Of a stretch of DNA of 64,000 nucleotides, positions 51,446-59,658 are shown piece after piece. The notes under the pieces are model-generated. The model had not been told where the DNA came from. It was given only the letters and a program-made list of their open reading frames with translations, and ran no database searches. Within the stretch, counting starts at the first letter, position 1. Each line of letters opens with the position of its first letter. Origin of the DNA: CAYJLW01 sp964370965. GTDB taxonomy: Bacteria > Actinomycetota > Acidimicrobiia > UBA2766. The translations under genes and the position numbers were made by a program. The stretch is from assembly GCA_964370965.1 (NCBI GenBank), contig CAYJLW010000003.1, positions 67,936-131,935 of the forward strand. Reading direction: 5' to 3'.

Positions 51446-52119
51446 GAGCCGCTGAGCTGCGCGAGCTCGACACGGACCTCCTCGACGCCCACCTCGCCGA
51501 GGCGAAGACCGAGCTCTTCAACATCCGTTTCCAGGTCGCCACCGGGCAGTTCGACAAGACGCACCGCGTGAAGGAGCTGAAGCGCGAGATCGCCCGCATC
51601 CTCACGATCCTCAGCGAGCAGGCCCTCGAGGAGGCCGACACCGCCATCGAGGAGGAGGAGGCCGAGGAGCACCGCCGCCTCACCTGGAGCGAGCGTCGCG
51701 CCGCCCGCCGGGCCGCCCGTCACGCCCGCGTCGACGCCGCCGAGTCGGTCGCCGCCGAGCACGCCGGCGAGGGCGTGGAGCTGAAGCCGGCCGCTGTCGA
51801 GGGCGAAGAGGGCGAAGAGGGCGCAGAGGAGGAGGCCGAGGAGTCCGGGGCCGCGGAGGCGGCCGCACCTGCTGAGACCGAGGTCCCCGGCGAGACTCCG
51901 GGAGTCGACGACGTCGAAGAGCGCGAGGTCGACGAGGCCGAGGTTGCCGTCGAGGCCGCCGAGGAGGTCGGGTACGTCCCGGCCGAGGCCACCCACGTCG
52001 ACGACGTCGAGCTCCGCGAGGTCGACGAAGCCGAGGCCGCCGTCGAGGACGCCGAGACGCGGAACGACCACGAGGCAGACGGCGAGGCAGACGAGGCCTC
52101 TGAGGAGGAGAAGGCGTGA
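51442..52119 (+). CDS. rpmC: 50S ribosomal protein L29 with long acidic C-terminal extension
   Basis: L29 sits at the tunnel exit beside L23. Only the first 65-75 residues are L29 (LRELDTDLLDAHLAEAKTEL, FNIRFQVATGQFDKTHRVKE, IARILTILSEQ). The remaining 150 or so form a highly charged tail: first a Glu/Arg coiled segment (EEEEAEEHRRLTWSERRAAR), then an acidic region with a twice-used unit (VDDVEEREVDEAEVAVEAAE; VDDVELREVDEAEAAVEDAE). Total 225 residues, about three times the family norm. No frameshift is needed, and start and stop keep the ATGA and GTGA couplings to rplP and rpsQ, so the extension is real. Its job at the tunnel exit is unknown. Confidence 0.93.
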   Translation: MRAAELRELDTDLLDAHLAEAKTELFNIRFQVATGQFDKTHRVKELKREIARILTILSEQALEEADTAIEEEEAEEHRRLTWSERRAARRAARHARVDAAESVAAEHAGEGVELKPAAVEGEEGEEGAEEEAEESGAAEAAAPAETEVPGETPGVDDVEEREVDEAEVAVEAAEEVGYVPAEATHVDDVELREVDEAEAAVEDAETRNDHEADGEADEASEEEKA

Positions 52120-52382
52120 GCGACCAGGAGGCCCGGCCCCAGCGCAAGGTCCGCGAAGGCGTCGTGACGAGCGACAAGATGCAGGAGACGGTCGTCGTCT
52201 CCGTGAGCACGCGCGTGAAGCACCCCCGGTACGCGAAGATCGTGAGTCGCACGACGAAGCTGCACGCCCACAATCCCGGGGACGACGCCCATGTGGGTGA
52301 CCGCGTGCGTGTCGTCGAGACGCGTCCCGTGAGCAAGACGAAGCGGTGGCGCGTCTCCGAGGTCCTGGAGCGTGCCAAGTGA
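52116..52382 (+). CDS. rpsQ: 30S ribosomal protein S17
   Basis: S17 is a primary 16S rRNA binder of the 30S body. The 88-residue OB-fold protein has REGVVTSDKMQETVVVSVST, KYAKIV-like RYAKIVSRTTKLHAHNPGDD and ETRPVSKTKRWRVSEVLE. GTG 52116 overlaps the rpmC stop; the stop overlaps the rplN GTG. Confidence 0.96.
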   Translation: MSDQEARPQRKVREGVVTSDKMQETVVVSVSTRVKHPRYAKIVSRTTKLHAHNPGDDAHVGDRVRVVETRPVSKTKRWRVSEVLERAK

Positions 52383-52747
52383 TCCAACAGGAGACGCGTC
52401 TTCGCGTCGCGGACAACAGCGGCGCCAAGGAGGTGCTCTGCATCAAGGTGCTGGGCGGCTCCAAGCGGCGCTACGCGTCCATCGGCGACATCATCGTGGC
52501 CACGGTCAAAGACGCCATCCCGGGCGCCAACGTGAAGAAGGGCCAGGTGGTGCGCTGCGTCGTCGTGCGCACCAAGAAGGAGCTTCGCAGGCCCGACGGG
52601 AGCTACATCCGCTTCGACGAGAACGCCGCCGTGCTCATCAACGAGCAGCTCCAACCCCGGGGCACCCGCATCTTCGGGCCCGTGGGGCGGGAGTTGCGGG
52701 ACAAGAAGTTCATGCGCATCATCTCACTCGCTCCGGAGGTGCTGTGA
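52379..52747 (+). CDS. rplN: 50S ribosomal protein L14
   Basis: L14 takes part in an intersubunit bridge and binds the silencing factor RsfS. The 122-residue length is exactly normal, with MIQQETRLRVADNSGAKEVL, GDIIVATVKDAIPGANVKKG and a conserved C-terminus (REKKF-like RDKKFMRIISLAPEVL). The GTG start overlaps rpsQ; an ATG 33 bp upstream in frame only adds out-of-family residues. Confidence 0.97.
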   Translation: MIQQETRLRVADNSGAKEVLCIKVLGGSKRRYASIGDIIVATVKDAIPGANVKKGQVVRCVVVRTKKELRRPDGSYIRFDENAAVLINEQLQPRGTRIFGPVGRELRDKKFMRIISLAPEVL

Positions 52748-53058
52748 TGAAGATCAAGAAGGGCGATCGGGTGCGCGTGATCGCCGGCAAGGACCGCGTG
52801 CGGGGCCACGAAGGCGCGGTCATGGCCGTGCTCCCCGAGAAGGACAAGATCATCGTCGAGGGCGCCGGCATGGCCAAGCGCCACCAGAAGCCCACGAAGC
52901 AGACCCAGCAGGGCGGGATCATCGACAAGGACATGCCCATCCACGTGTCCAATGTCATGATCGTCTGTGCGAGCTGCGGACCCACCCGTATCGGCCGGCG
53001 CGTCGACGCCGGGGGATCCAAGGTGCGGGTCTGCCGCAAGTGCGGGGTGGAGCTCTGA
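52747..53058 (+). CDS. rplX: 50S ribosomal protein L24
   Basis: L24 starts 50S assembly and later lies at the tunnel exit. The 103-residue protein carries the KOW motif KIKKGDRVRVIAGKDRVRGH at the N-terminus, KRHQKPTKQTQQGGIIDKDM, and a C-terminal zinc-ribbon-like set of cysteines (CASC, then CRKCG). It is translationally coupled on both sides. Confidence 0.96.
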   Translation: MKIKKGDRVRVIAGKDRVRGHEGAVMAVLPEKDKIIVEGAGMAKRHQKPTKQTQQGGIIDKDMPIHVSNVMIVCASCGPTRIGRRVDAGGSKVRVCRKCGVEL

Positions 53059-53603
53059 TGGCCGCGCCCCGTCTCAAAGAGAAGTACGGCGCCGAGGTGC
53101 GTGACGCCCTGCAGGCCGAGCTCGGTCTCGGCAACGTCATGCAGGTGCCCAAGATCGCGAAGATCGTCGTGAACATGGGTGTGGGGGACGCCATCACGGA
53201 GGCGAAGCGACTCGACGCCGCCGTGGAAGACCTCCGTGTCATCACGGGTCAGAAGCCCATGGTGGCCAAGGCGAAGAAGTCCATCGCCGGTTTCAAGCTC
53301 CGTGAGGGGACGCCGATCGGCGCCAAGGTCACCTTGAGGGGCGACCGCATGTGGGAGTTTTTCGACCGCCTCGTCGCCCTCGCCATCCCGCGCGTCCGTG
53401 ACTTCCGGGGCTTGTCACCCGAGAGCTTCGACGGTCACGGCAACTACACGTTCGGTGTCACAGAGCAGCTCATCTTCCCGGAGATCGACTACGACAAGGT
53501 GCAGCAGATCCGGGGGATGGACATCACGATCGTCACGACCGCGCGGAGCGACGACGAAGGTCGCGCCCTGCTGAGGTCGTTCGGGTTCCCGTTCCGTCGT
53601 TGA
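53058..53603 (+). CDS. rplE: 50S ribosomal protein L5
   Basis: L5 binds 5S rRNA and contacts P-site tRNA and S13. The 181-residue product has LKEKYGAEVRDALQAELGLG, PKIAKIVVNMGVGDAITEAK (about 33-52), SIAGFKLREGTPIGAKVTLR and GHGNYTFGVTEQLIFPEIDY. ATG 53058 overlaps the rplX stop and gives the normal length. Confidence 0.97.
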   Translation: MAAPRLKEKYGAEVRDALQAELGLGNVMQVPKIAKIVVNMGVGDAITEAKRLDAAVEDLRVITGQKPMVAKAKKSIAGFKLREGTPIGAKVTLRGDRMWEFFDRLVALAIPRVRDFRGLSPESFDGHGNYTFGVTEQLIFPEIDYDKVQQIRGMDITIVTTARSDDEGRALLRSFGFPFRR

Positions 53604-53619
53604 GCATGAAGAGGCAGTA

Positions 53620-53913
53620 GTGGCGAAGAAAGCACTGGTCGAGAAGCAGAAGCGGCTGCAGCGGCGCATCGCGCTGGACTACAAGCCCGTGAAGGAACGC
53701 GCCGACGACCGCCAGGTGAGCGCGAAGCGCGCCGAGCGGGAGCTGCGCGAGGGCGGCTGGAAGCCCAAGGCGTTCAAGGTGCGCGGATACACACGCTGCC
53801 GCCGCTGCGGCCGGTCACGGGCCGTGTACCGCCGGTTCGGCCTCTGCCGCCTCTGCCTGCGCGAGATGACCCATGCGGGCGAGGTTCCCGGTGTCACGAA
53901 GGCGTCCTGGTGA
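53620..53913 (+). CDS. rpsN: 30S ribosomal protein S14, zinc type with N-terminal insert
   Basis: S14 belongs to the 30S head. The C-terminal half is the zinc-binding type (YTRCRRCGRSRAVYRRFGLC, then RLC and PGVTKASW), which is normally a 61-residue protein. This one has 97: between the start MAKKALVEKQ and the zinc domain it carries about 36 additional charged residues (DYKPVKERADDRQVSAKRAE and onward), somewhat like the long, zinc-free S14 form. So it mixes features of both classes. GTG 53620 is the start; the region upstream has a weak GAAGAGG site. Confidence 0.93.
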   Translation: MAKKALVEKQKRLQRRIALDYKPVKERADDRQVSAKRAERELREGGWKPKAFKVRGYTRCRRCGRSRAVYRRFGLCRLCLREMTHAGEVPGVTKASW

Positions 53914-53922
53914 GGTGCGAGC

Positions 53923-54351
53923 ATGATCGTCACTGACCCCGTCTCCGACATGCTGACCCGGATCCGTAACGCCAACATGGTCCAGCGCGAGCAGGTGGCG
54001 ATGCCTGCCTCGAAGCTCCGGGCGGCGATCGCCGACATCCTGAAGCGCGAGGGCTACATCGACGACTTCCGCATCCGCGACCAGAGCGGCGAGGAGGCGC
54101 GCATGCGCCAGCTCGGCGGCCAGCGCATGCTGGAGATCGACCTGAAGTACGACGGCGATCGCAAGCCCGTCATCCGGGGTCTGAAGCGGGTCTCCAAGCC
54201 CGGGCTCCGCGTGTACTCCAAGGCCGCCAAGGTGCCGCGGGTCATGGGCGGTCTCGGAATCGCCATCATCTCGTGCTCCTCGGGTGTCATGACCGACCGC
54301 GAAGCCCGCGACAAGAAGGTCGGCGGCGAAGTCCTCTGCTACGTGTGGTGA
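53923..54351 (+). CDS. rpsH: 30S ribosomal protein S8
   Basis: S8 binds 16S helix 21 and represses the spc operon in enterobacteria. The 142-residue protein has TDPVSDMLTRIRNANMVQRE, VSKPGLRVYSKAAKVPRVMG and the C-terminal GIAIISCSSGVMTDREARDK. It is about ten residues longer than usual because of a loop near residues 55-65 (SGEEARMRQLGGQRM). It lies 9 bp after rpsN. Confidence 0.97.
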   Translation: MIVTDPVSDMLTRIRNANMVQREQVAMPASKLRAAIADILKREGYIDDFRIRDQSGEEARMRQLGGQRMLEIDLKYDGDRKPVIRGLKRVSKPGLRVYSKAAKVPRVMGGLGIAIISCSSGVMTDREARDKKVGGEVLCYVW

Positions 54352-54355
54352 AACG

Positions 54356-54892
54356 ATGAGCCGGATCGGAAACAAGCCCATCTCGGTCCCGTCGAGCGTG
54401 GACGTCACGATCGACGGGAACCGTGTGTCCGTGAAGGGCCCCAAGGGCACCCTCGCGCGCGAGCTGCCCGAGCTCATCGTCGTCGCCCGGGACGGCGACG
54501 ACGTCGTCGTCAGCCGTCCGAACGACCAGCCCAAGGTCCGTTCCTTGCACGGCCTCACGCGCTCCCTGGTGGCGAACATGGTCGCGGGCGTGACAGACGG
54601 CTTCGTCAAGGAGCTCGACATCGTCGGTGTCGGCTACCGGGCGGCGGCCAAGGGCCAGGGCATCGAGATCCAGGTCGGCTACAGCCACCCGGTCGAGGTG
54701 CAACCGCCCGACGGCATCACCTTCGAGGTTCCCCAGCCCACCCGGATCGTCGTCCGCGGCATCGACAAGGAGCTCGTGGGACAGGTGGCCGCCGACATCC
54801 GCAAGATCCGCAAGCCCGAGCCCTACAAGGGCAAGGGCATCCGCTACGTGGACGAGTACGTCCGGCGCAAGGCCGGCAAGACCGGAGCCTGA
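54356..54892 (+). CDS. rplF: 50S ribosomal protein L6
   Basis: L6 lies near the factor-binding site by the sarcin-ricin loop. The 178-residue, two-domain protein shows MSRIGNKPISVPSSVDVTID, FVKELDIVGVGYRAAAKGQG (about 83-102) and the signature EPYKGKGIRYVDEYVRRKAG near the C-terminus. Normal length and neighbours. Confidence 0.97.
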   Translation: MSRIGNKPISVPSSVDVTIDGNRVSVKGPKGTLARELPELIVVARDGDDVVVSRPNDQPKVRSLHGLTRSLVANMVAGVTDGFVKELDIVGVGYRAAAKGQGIEIQVGYSHPVEVQPPDGITFEVPQPTRIVVRGIDKELVGQVAADIRKIRKPEPYKGKGIRYVDEYVRRKAGKTGA

Positions 54893-54897
54893 TCGAG

Positions 54898-55254
54898 ATG
54901 CCCGACACGTACCGCACTCACGCCCAGCGTCTCCGCCGCCACCGGCGCATCCGCAAGAAGATCCGGGGCACGTCCGAGCGCCCCCGCCTTGCCGTGTTCC
55001 GCTCCAACCGCCACATCTACGCCCAGGTCATCGACGACACCTCCGGGCGCACGCTGGCGGCGGCGGCCACCGTGGCGCCGGGGCTGCCTTCGGGGGCGAA
55101 CGTCCGTACGGCCGCCGAAGTGGGTCGTGTGATCGCCGAGCGGGCCCGCTCGGCGGGGGTCACGAGCGTCGTCTTCGATCGCGGCGGGTATCTCTACCAC
55201 GGCAAGGTGGCGTCCCTGGCGGACGCTGCCCGGGAAGCAGGATTGGAGTTCTGA
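54898..55254 (+). CDS. rplR: 50S ribosomal protein L18
   Basis: L18 carries 5S rRNA into the central protuberance. The 118-residue product has an Arg-rich N-terminus (RTHAQRLRRHRRIRKKIRGT) that binds the 5S RNA, RPRLAVFRSNRHIYAQVIDD and the C-terminal VVFDRGGYLYHGKVASLADA. Its stop overlaps the rpsE ATG. Confidence 0.97.
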   Translation: MPDTYRTHAQRLRRHRRIRKKIRGTSERPRLAVFRSNRHIYAQVIDDTSGRTLAAAATVAPGLPSGANVRTAAEVGRVIAERARSAGVTSVVFDRGGYLYHGKVASLADAAREAGLEF

Positions 55255-55844
55255 TGGCGAACGGCAGAGACAGAGGTGGCCCGCGGGGCGACCGCGAGGA
55301 CCGCAGTCCCTTCGAGGAGCGGGTCGTCAACGTCAACCGTGTGGCGAAGGTCGTCAAGGGCGGCCGGAGGTTCAGCTTCACGGCGCTTGTCGTCGTCGGC
55401 GACCGCGAGGGACGGGTCGGCGTCGGCTACGGCAAGGCGAAAGAGGTCCCGGTCGCCATCCAGAAGGCGATCGAGGAGGCGAAGCGCAGCTTCTACGCCA
55501 TCCCGATGGCCGGTTCCACGATCGTGCACGCCGTTCTGGGCGAGGACGGTGCCGGCCGCGTCCTCCTCAAGCCGGCCGCTCCCGGTACCGGGGTGATCGC
55601 CGGCGGGGCGGTGCGGGCCATCCTCGAGTGCGCTGGGGTGAAGGACGTGCTCGCCAAGTCCCTCGGCTCCTCGAACCCGATCAACGTGGCGCACGCCACG
55701 ATGGCTGGTCTTCGCGCCCTGCGCCGGCCCGAGGACGTCGCGGCCGCTCGCGGGCTCCCCGTGGAGCGCGTGACCCCGAAGAAGCTCCTCGAGGCGTACC
55801 AGGCGCGCAAGGTCGCCGCCTCGCTGCCCGCCATGGAGGACTGA
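55254..55844 (+). CDS. rpsE: 30S ribosomal protein S5
   Basis: S5 helps mRNA helicase activity and fidelity with S4. The 196-residue protein has a charged N-terminal extension (GRDRGGPRGDREDRSPFEER), then VVNVNRVAKVVKGGRRFSFT, GYGKAKEVPVAIQKAIEEAK and the C-terminal domain with LGSSNPINVAHATMAGL. The start overlaps the rplR stop. Confidence 0.97.
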   Translation: MANGRDRGGPRGDREDRSPFEERVVNVNRVAKVVKGGRRFSFTALVVVGDREGRVGVGYGKAKEVPVAIQKAIEEAKRSFYAIPMAGSTIVHAVLGEDGAGRVLLKPAAPGTGVIAGGAVRAILECAGVKDVLAKSLGSSNPINVAHATMAGLRALRRPEDVAAARGLPVERVTPKKLLEAYQARKVAASLPAMED

Positions 55845-55846
55845 CG

Positions 55847-56029
55847 TTGTCCGGACGACTCCGCATCACCCAGTTGCGCAGCCCCATCGGTTGCCCCCCG
55901 AAGCAGCGGGCGACCCTGCGCGCCCTCGGCCTGCGCCGCATCCGCCAGTCCGTGGTCAAGAACGACCTGCCCGAGATCCGCGGCATGGTCCGCCGGGTCC
56001 GCCATCTCGTGTCCGTTGAGGAGTTCTGA
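55847..56029 (+). CDS. rpmD: 50S ribosomal protein L30
   Basis: L30 is a small 50S surface protein. The 60-residue product (SGRLRITQLRSPIGCPPKQR, TLRALGLRRIRQSVVKND, then GMVRRVRHLVSVEEF) has the standard size. The start is TTG 55847, 2 bp after the rpsE stop, with GGAGGA about 6 bp upstream; no ATG or GTG fits. The stop overlaps the rplO ATG. Confidence 0.94.
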   Translation: MSGRLRITQLRSPIGCPPKQRATLRALGLRRIRQSVVKNDLPEIRGMVRRVRHLVSVEEF

Positions 56030-56748
56030 TGGCCGACGAGGACACCAACAGCCCCGAGACCCCGGAGGAAGCTCCGGCCGAAGCCGAAGCCGAAGCCGAA
56101 GCGCCGGAAACGGCCGACGCGCCAGAGGAATCCGAAGCGGCGGCCGAGGGCGAAGATGCCGAGGAGCCCGCTGTCACCGTGGCCGACGAGGCCGACGAGG
56201 TCGAGGAAGGGCCGGAGGCCGTCGAGGCGACCGGGGAGCCGGAGGCGGAGGCCGGGGAAGAAGCTGAGGATGTGGAGGAAGCCGAGGAAGCCGAGGGGAC
56301 GTCCCCGGTCATCAAGCTCCACGACCTCAAGCCGGCCCCGGGGTCCCGCAAGCGCAAGATCCGCGTCGGGCGTGGCGAAGGTGGCAGGCGGGGCAAGACG
56401 GCCGGGCGCGGCACCAAGGGCCAGAAGGCGCGCGGCAACACGAAGCCGGGTTTCGAGGGTGGCCAGATGCCCCTGCAGCGGCGCGTCCCGAAGCTGAAGG
56501 GGTTCAAGAACCCCTTCCGGGTCGAGTACAACGTCATCAACCTCGACGTCCTCGAGGGCTTCGACGTCGGCACCGAGGTGTCCCCGGAGTTCCTGAAGGA
56601 TCGCGGACTCGTCCACCACAAGGGGCTCGTGAAGATCCTCGGCGACGGAGAGATCACCAAGGCGCTCACGGTGAAGGCGAACGCGTTCTCACGCTCGGCG
56701 GCGGACAAGATCCGGGCCGCCGGCGGTACCACAGAGGTGGTCAAGTGA
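56029..56748 (+). CDS. rplO: 50S ribosomal protein L15 with acidic N-terminal extension
   Basis: L15 is a late-assembly 50S protein. The real L15 core begins at about residue 93 (IKLHDLKPAPGSRKRKIRVG, GRGEGGRRGKTAGRGTKGQK) and runs to the C-terminus. Before it lie about 92 residues made almost only of Glu, Ala, Asp and Pro, so the protein is 239 instead of about 147 residues. The extension starts at ATG 56029, coupled to the rpmD stop, and has no better internal start. The strong negative charge next to a highly basic RNA-binding core is striking and may act as a self-chaperone, which is inference. Confidence 0.94.
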   Translation: MADEDTNSPETPEEAPAEAEAEAEAPETADAPEESEAAAEGEDAEEPAVTVADEADEVEEGPEAVEATGEPEAEAGEEAEDVEEAEEAEGTSPVIKLHDLKPAPGSRKRKIRVGRGEGGRRGKTAGRGTKGQKARGNTKPGFEGGQMPLQRRVPKLKGFKNPFRVEYNVINLDVLEGFDVGTEVSPEFLKDRGLVHHKGLVKILGDGEITKALTVKANAFSRSAADKIRAAGGTTEVVK

Positions 56749-56768
56749 GGGGGGAGCAGGCTCCCCCC
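56749..56768 (+). terminator. Hairpin directly after rplO
   Basis: GGGGGGAG (56749-56756), loop CAGG, CTCCCCCC (56761-56768), starting on the base after the rplO stop. Probably a terminator or processing site. Confidence 0.55.
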
Positions 56769-56807
56769 TCAGGCCCCCCTCCCCGACCGCGTGCCTCCGG
56801 CGGCTGT

Positions 56808-56832
56808 TCAGGGGCGGCGGAGCCGCCCCTGA
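56808..56832. terminator. Second strong hairpin between rplO and secY
   Basis: TCAGGGGCGGC (56808-56818), loop GGA, GCCGCCCCTGA (56822-56832): a perfect 11-bp stem. Together with the previous hairpin it suggests that secY-adk-map is transcribed separately or at reduced level. No clear promoter for secY is visible in the remaining 119 bp. Confidence 0.55.
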
Positions 56833-56951
56833 CGCGCCATGTCGCCGTCCGCGGCAGCCCCCGCAAGGTCCGCTGCTATCGCGACGCCCCTGCGATTCCG
56901 GAACTTCTAGCCTTGGGCGCCGCTTGGGTCAGCGAGCCAGGAGCCGGGTAG

Positions 56952-58253
56952 GTGCTGAACCGTCTCGCCAACATGTTCCGGATCCCGGATCTCCGGGGGA
57001 AGATCCTGTTCACGATCGTCGTGATCGCCCTGTACCGCCTCGGGTCCCACATCCCCGTGCCCGGTGTCGACTTCAAGCAGCTGCAGGTCCTGCAGGAACA
57101 AGCCCAGGGCGGCATCCTCAGCCTCCTGAACCTCTTCTCCGGCGGCGCCCTCACGCGTGTGGCCGTGTTCGCGCTCGGGATCATGCCCAACATCACGGCC
57201 TCGATCATCATGCAGCTCCTGTCCGTGGTGATCCCCCGTCTCGAGCAGTGGCGCGACGAGGGCGAGATCGGCCAGAAGAAGATCACGCAGTGGACGCGCT
57301 ACCTCACCCTCGTCCTCGCCATCGTGCAGTCCGCGGGCTTCGCCTACCTGTTCTCCCGGGGCCAGCTCGGATTCGGCGGTTCGGGGAACGAGAAGCTCCA
57401 GATCCTGGGCGCGAACCCGCCGGCGTGGCGTTTCGCGCTCGTCGTCCTCACACTCACCACGGGCACCGTGCTCGTGATGTGGCTGGGCGAGCTCATCACC
57501 CAGCGGGGGATCGGCAACGGGATGTCGCTGCTCATCTTCGCCTCGGTCGTGTCGGGGCTGCCCTCTGAGGGGGCGGCCGTCCTGCGTGAGGGCGGGAGCA
57601 CGAAGTTCGTCTTCATCCTCGCCATGGGTCTGGCGATGATCGTGGCGATCGTCTTCATCGAGTCAGGCCAGCGCCGCATACCCGTGCAGTTCGCGAAACG
57701 GGTCGTGGGCAGGCGCATGACGGCCGGCGGTTCCACGTACATCCCGCTCAAGGTGAACACCGGTGGTGTGATCCCGGTGATCTTCGCCAGCTCGATCCTC
57801 TACATCCCCACCCTCTTCGCCACCACGATCCCCTGGAAGGGGTTCCAGGAGTGGGTCAACAACAACCTCGTGAACCAGACGAGCATGACCTACATCTTCG
57901 TCTACTTCACCCTCGTGATCGCCTTCTCGTACTTCTACAACATGATCCAGTTCGATCCGTACAAGAACGCTGACCTCCTCAAGAAACAGGGCGGCTACAT
58001 CCCCGGCATCCGTCCCGGCAAACCCACCTCCGACTACTTCGCCCACGTCCTGAACCGGATCACGTTCCCCGGTGCGCTCTACCTGGCCGCCATCGCGATC
58101 ATTCCCGTGATCGTCCTCGCAGTCTGGAAGCTGTCCGCGTTCCCGTTCGGGGGCACGTCGATCCTCATCACGGTCGGCGTGGCGCTCGAGACGATGAAGC
58201 AGATCGACAGCCAGCTCATGATGCGCAACTACGAGGGGTTCCTGAAGTCGTGA
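56952..58253 (+). CDS. secY: Protein translocase subunit SecY
   Basis: SecY is the ten-helix channel of the Sec translocon. The 433-residue protein begins MLNRLANMFRIPDLRGKILF, has GSHIPVPGVDFKQL after helix 1, and shows QRRIPVQFAKRVVGRRMTAG and GGYIPGIRPGKPTSDYFAHV, landmark cytoplasmic loops. GTG 56952 is chosen because it gives the family N-terminus; ATG 56973 would remove seven residues. The stop overlaps the adk GTG. The two exported giants in this window would depend on this channel. Confidence 0.97.
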   Translation: MLNRLANMFRIPDLRGKILFTIVVIALYRLGSHIPVPGVDFKQLQVLQEQAQGGILSLLNLFSGGALTRVAVFALGIMPNITASIIMQLLSVVIPRLEQWRDEGEIGQKKITQWTRYLTLVLAIVQSAGFAYLFSRGQLGFGGSGNEKLQILGANPPAWRFALVVLTLTTGTVLVMWLGELITQRGIGNGMSLLIFASVVSGLPSEGAAVLREGGSTKFVFILAMGLAMIVAIVFIESGQRRIPVQFAKRVVGRRMTAGGSTYIPLKVNTGGVIPVIFASSILYIPTLFATTIPWKGFQEWVNNNLVNQTSMTYIFVYFTLVIAFSYFYNMIQFDPYKNADLLKKQGGYIPGIRPGKPTSDYFAHVLNRITFPGALYLAAIAIIPVIVLAVWKLSAFPFGGTSILITVGVALETMKQIDSQLMMRNYEGFLKS

Positions 58254-58819
58254 GGCGTCTCATCCTGATCGGCCCCCCCGGGGCCGGCAAGGGAACCCAG
58301 GCCGTCCAGCTCCAGGAGGTGTTCGCCATCCCCTGGATCGCCACCGGGGACATGTTCCGGGCGGCCATCAAGAACGGCACCCCGATGGGCCTGGAGGCGA
58401 AGAAGTACGTCGAGGATGGCAGGCTCGTCCCCGATGACGTCGTCGTCGGGGTCACGCTGGAGCGCCTGGGCGAGGACGACTGTGGCGACGGGTTCCTCCT
58501 CGACGGCTTCCCGCGCACCGTCGTGCAAGCCGCGGCCCTCGACGACGCGCTGGGCGAGCAGGGCATCGACGTTGTCCTCCACATCGACGTCCCCAGCGAC
58601 CTCCTCTTCGAACGGCTCGCGGGCCGGGCGCAGGTCGAGGGTCGCGCGGACGACGACGCCGACACCGTACGGCACCGCATCGACGTGTACGAGAAGGAGA
58701 CGGCGCCAGTGGTCGAGTACTACCGGCGCACCGGGGTGCTCGAAACCGTGAACGGCGTAGGCTCGGTCGAAGAGGTGTTCCGGCGGCTCACGGCCGCCGT
58801 GGAACGTGTCACGTCCTGA
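58250..58819 (+). CDS. adk: Adenylate kinase
   Basis: Adenylate kinase interconverts ATP + AMP and 2 ADP. The 189-residue product has the P-loop LIGPPGAGKGTQAVQLQE (about 6-23), the AMP-binding ATGDMFRAAI and the signature DGFLLDGFPRTVVQA (about 79-93). The LID is the short form without zinc cysteines (GRAQVEGRADDDADTVRHRI), common in actinobacteria. GTG 58250 overlaps the secY stop (GTGA). Typical secY-adk-map order. Confidence 0.97.
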   Translation: MRRLILIGPPGAGKGTQAVQLQEVFAIPWIATGDMFRAAIKNGTPMGLEAKKYVEDGRLVPDDVVVGVTLERLGEDDCGDGFLLDGFPRTVVQAAALDDALGEQGIDVVLHIDVPSDLLFERLAGRAQVEGRADDDADTVRHRIDVYEKETAPVVEYYRRTGVLETVNGVGSVEEVFRRLTAAVERVTS

Positions 58820-58840
58820 GTCCCGTCCGAAGGGGTTGCC

Positions 58841-59587
58841 GTGATCTTCCGCAGGACACCGGCGGAGATCGCCACGATGCGGCGCGCCGGGCGTGTCGTC
58901 GCGGAGATCCACGAGCGCTGCCGTGGCGTCGCCCGGCCGGGCGTCACGACGGCGAAGCTGAACGACGTCGCCGCCGAGGTGATCGAACGCCGTGGAGCGC
59001 GGTCGTCGTTCCTGGGCTACCACGGTTTCCCGGCCGTGATCTGCGCGTCGCCCAACGACGTCATCGTGCACGGCATCCCCGGTGAGCGCGTTCTCCGGGA
59101 AGGCGACATCGTGGGCATAGACGCCGGCGCCGTCATCGACGGGTACCACGGCGATGCCGCCGTCACCCTCCCGATCGGCCAGGTCTCTCCCGAGGTCGAG
59201 AAGCTCCTCCGAGTCACCGAGGAGGCCCTCCACGCCGGCATCTCCCAGGGACTCGTGGGAAACAACCTGGGTGAGGTCTCTTTCGCCGTCCAGACAGTCG
59301 CCGAGGGCGTCGGCCTTTCCGTTGTGCGCGAGTACGTGGGCCACGGCATCGGCCAGTCCATGCACGAGGATCCCCAGGTGCCGAACTGGGGTGAGCCCGG
59401 CCGGGGCCCGAAGCTGAAGGTCGGCATGTGCCTCGCCGTGGAGCCCATGCTCAACCTCGGCGGTGCCGAGACCCAAGTCCGGGAAGACGGCTGGACCGTC
59501 GTCACCGCCGACGGCTCCTTCTCCGCCCACTTCGAGCACACCTTTGCCATAACCGACGACGGCCCCGAGATCCTCACTCTCCCGTAG
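58841..59587 (+). CDS. map: Methionine aminopeptidase, type I
   Basis: Removes the initiator methionine from nascent proteins. The 248-residue protein has the five metal ligands in order: Asp in GIDAGAVIDG, Asp in YHGDAAVTL, His in GHGIGQSMHEDP, Glu in AVEPML and Glu in FEHTFAI. HGIPGERVLREGDIV is also typical. There is no N-terminal SH3-binding extension. GTG 58841 starts 21 bp after adk. A terminator hairpin follows. Confidence 0.96.
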   Translation: MIFRRTPAEIATMRRAGRVVAEIHERCRGVARPGVTTAKLNDVAAEVIERRGARSSFLGYHGFPAVICASPNDVIVHGIPGERVLREGDIVGIDAGAVIDGYHGDAAVTLPIGQVSPEVEKLLRVTEEALHAGISQGLVGNNLGEVSFAVQTVAEGVGLSVVREYVGHGIGQSMHEDPQVPNWGEPGRGPKLKVGMCLAVEPMLNLGGAETQVREDGWTVVTADGSFSAHFEHTFAITDDGPEILTLP

Positions 59588-59658
59588 GGTCGCCGGGGTT
59601 GGCGCAAAGTGCCGATAGGCGTCGATGTCGTCTCTCCTTACGCTGGGTGGTACCGGCG

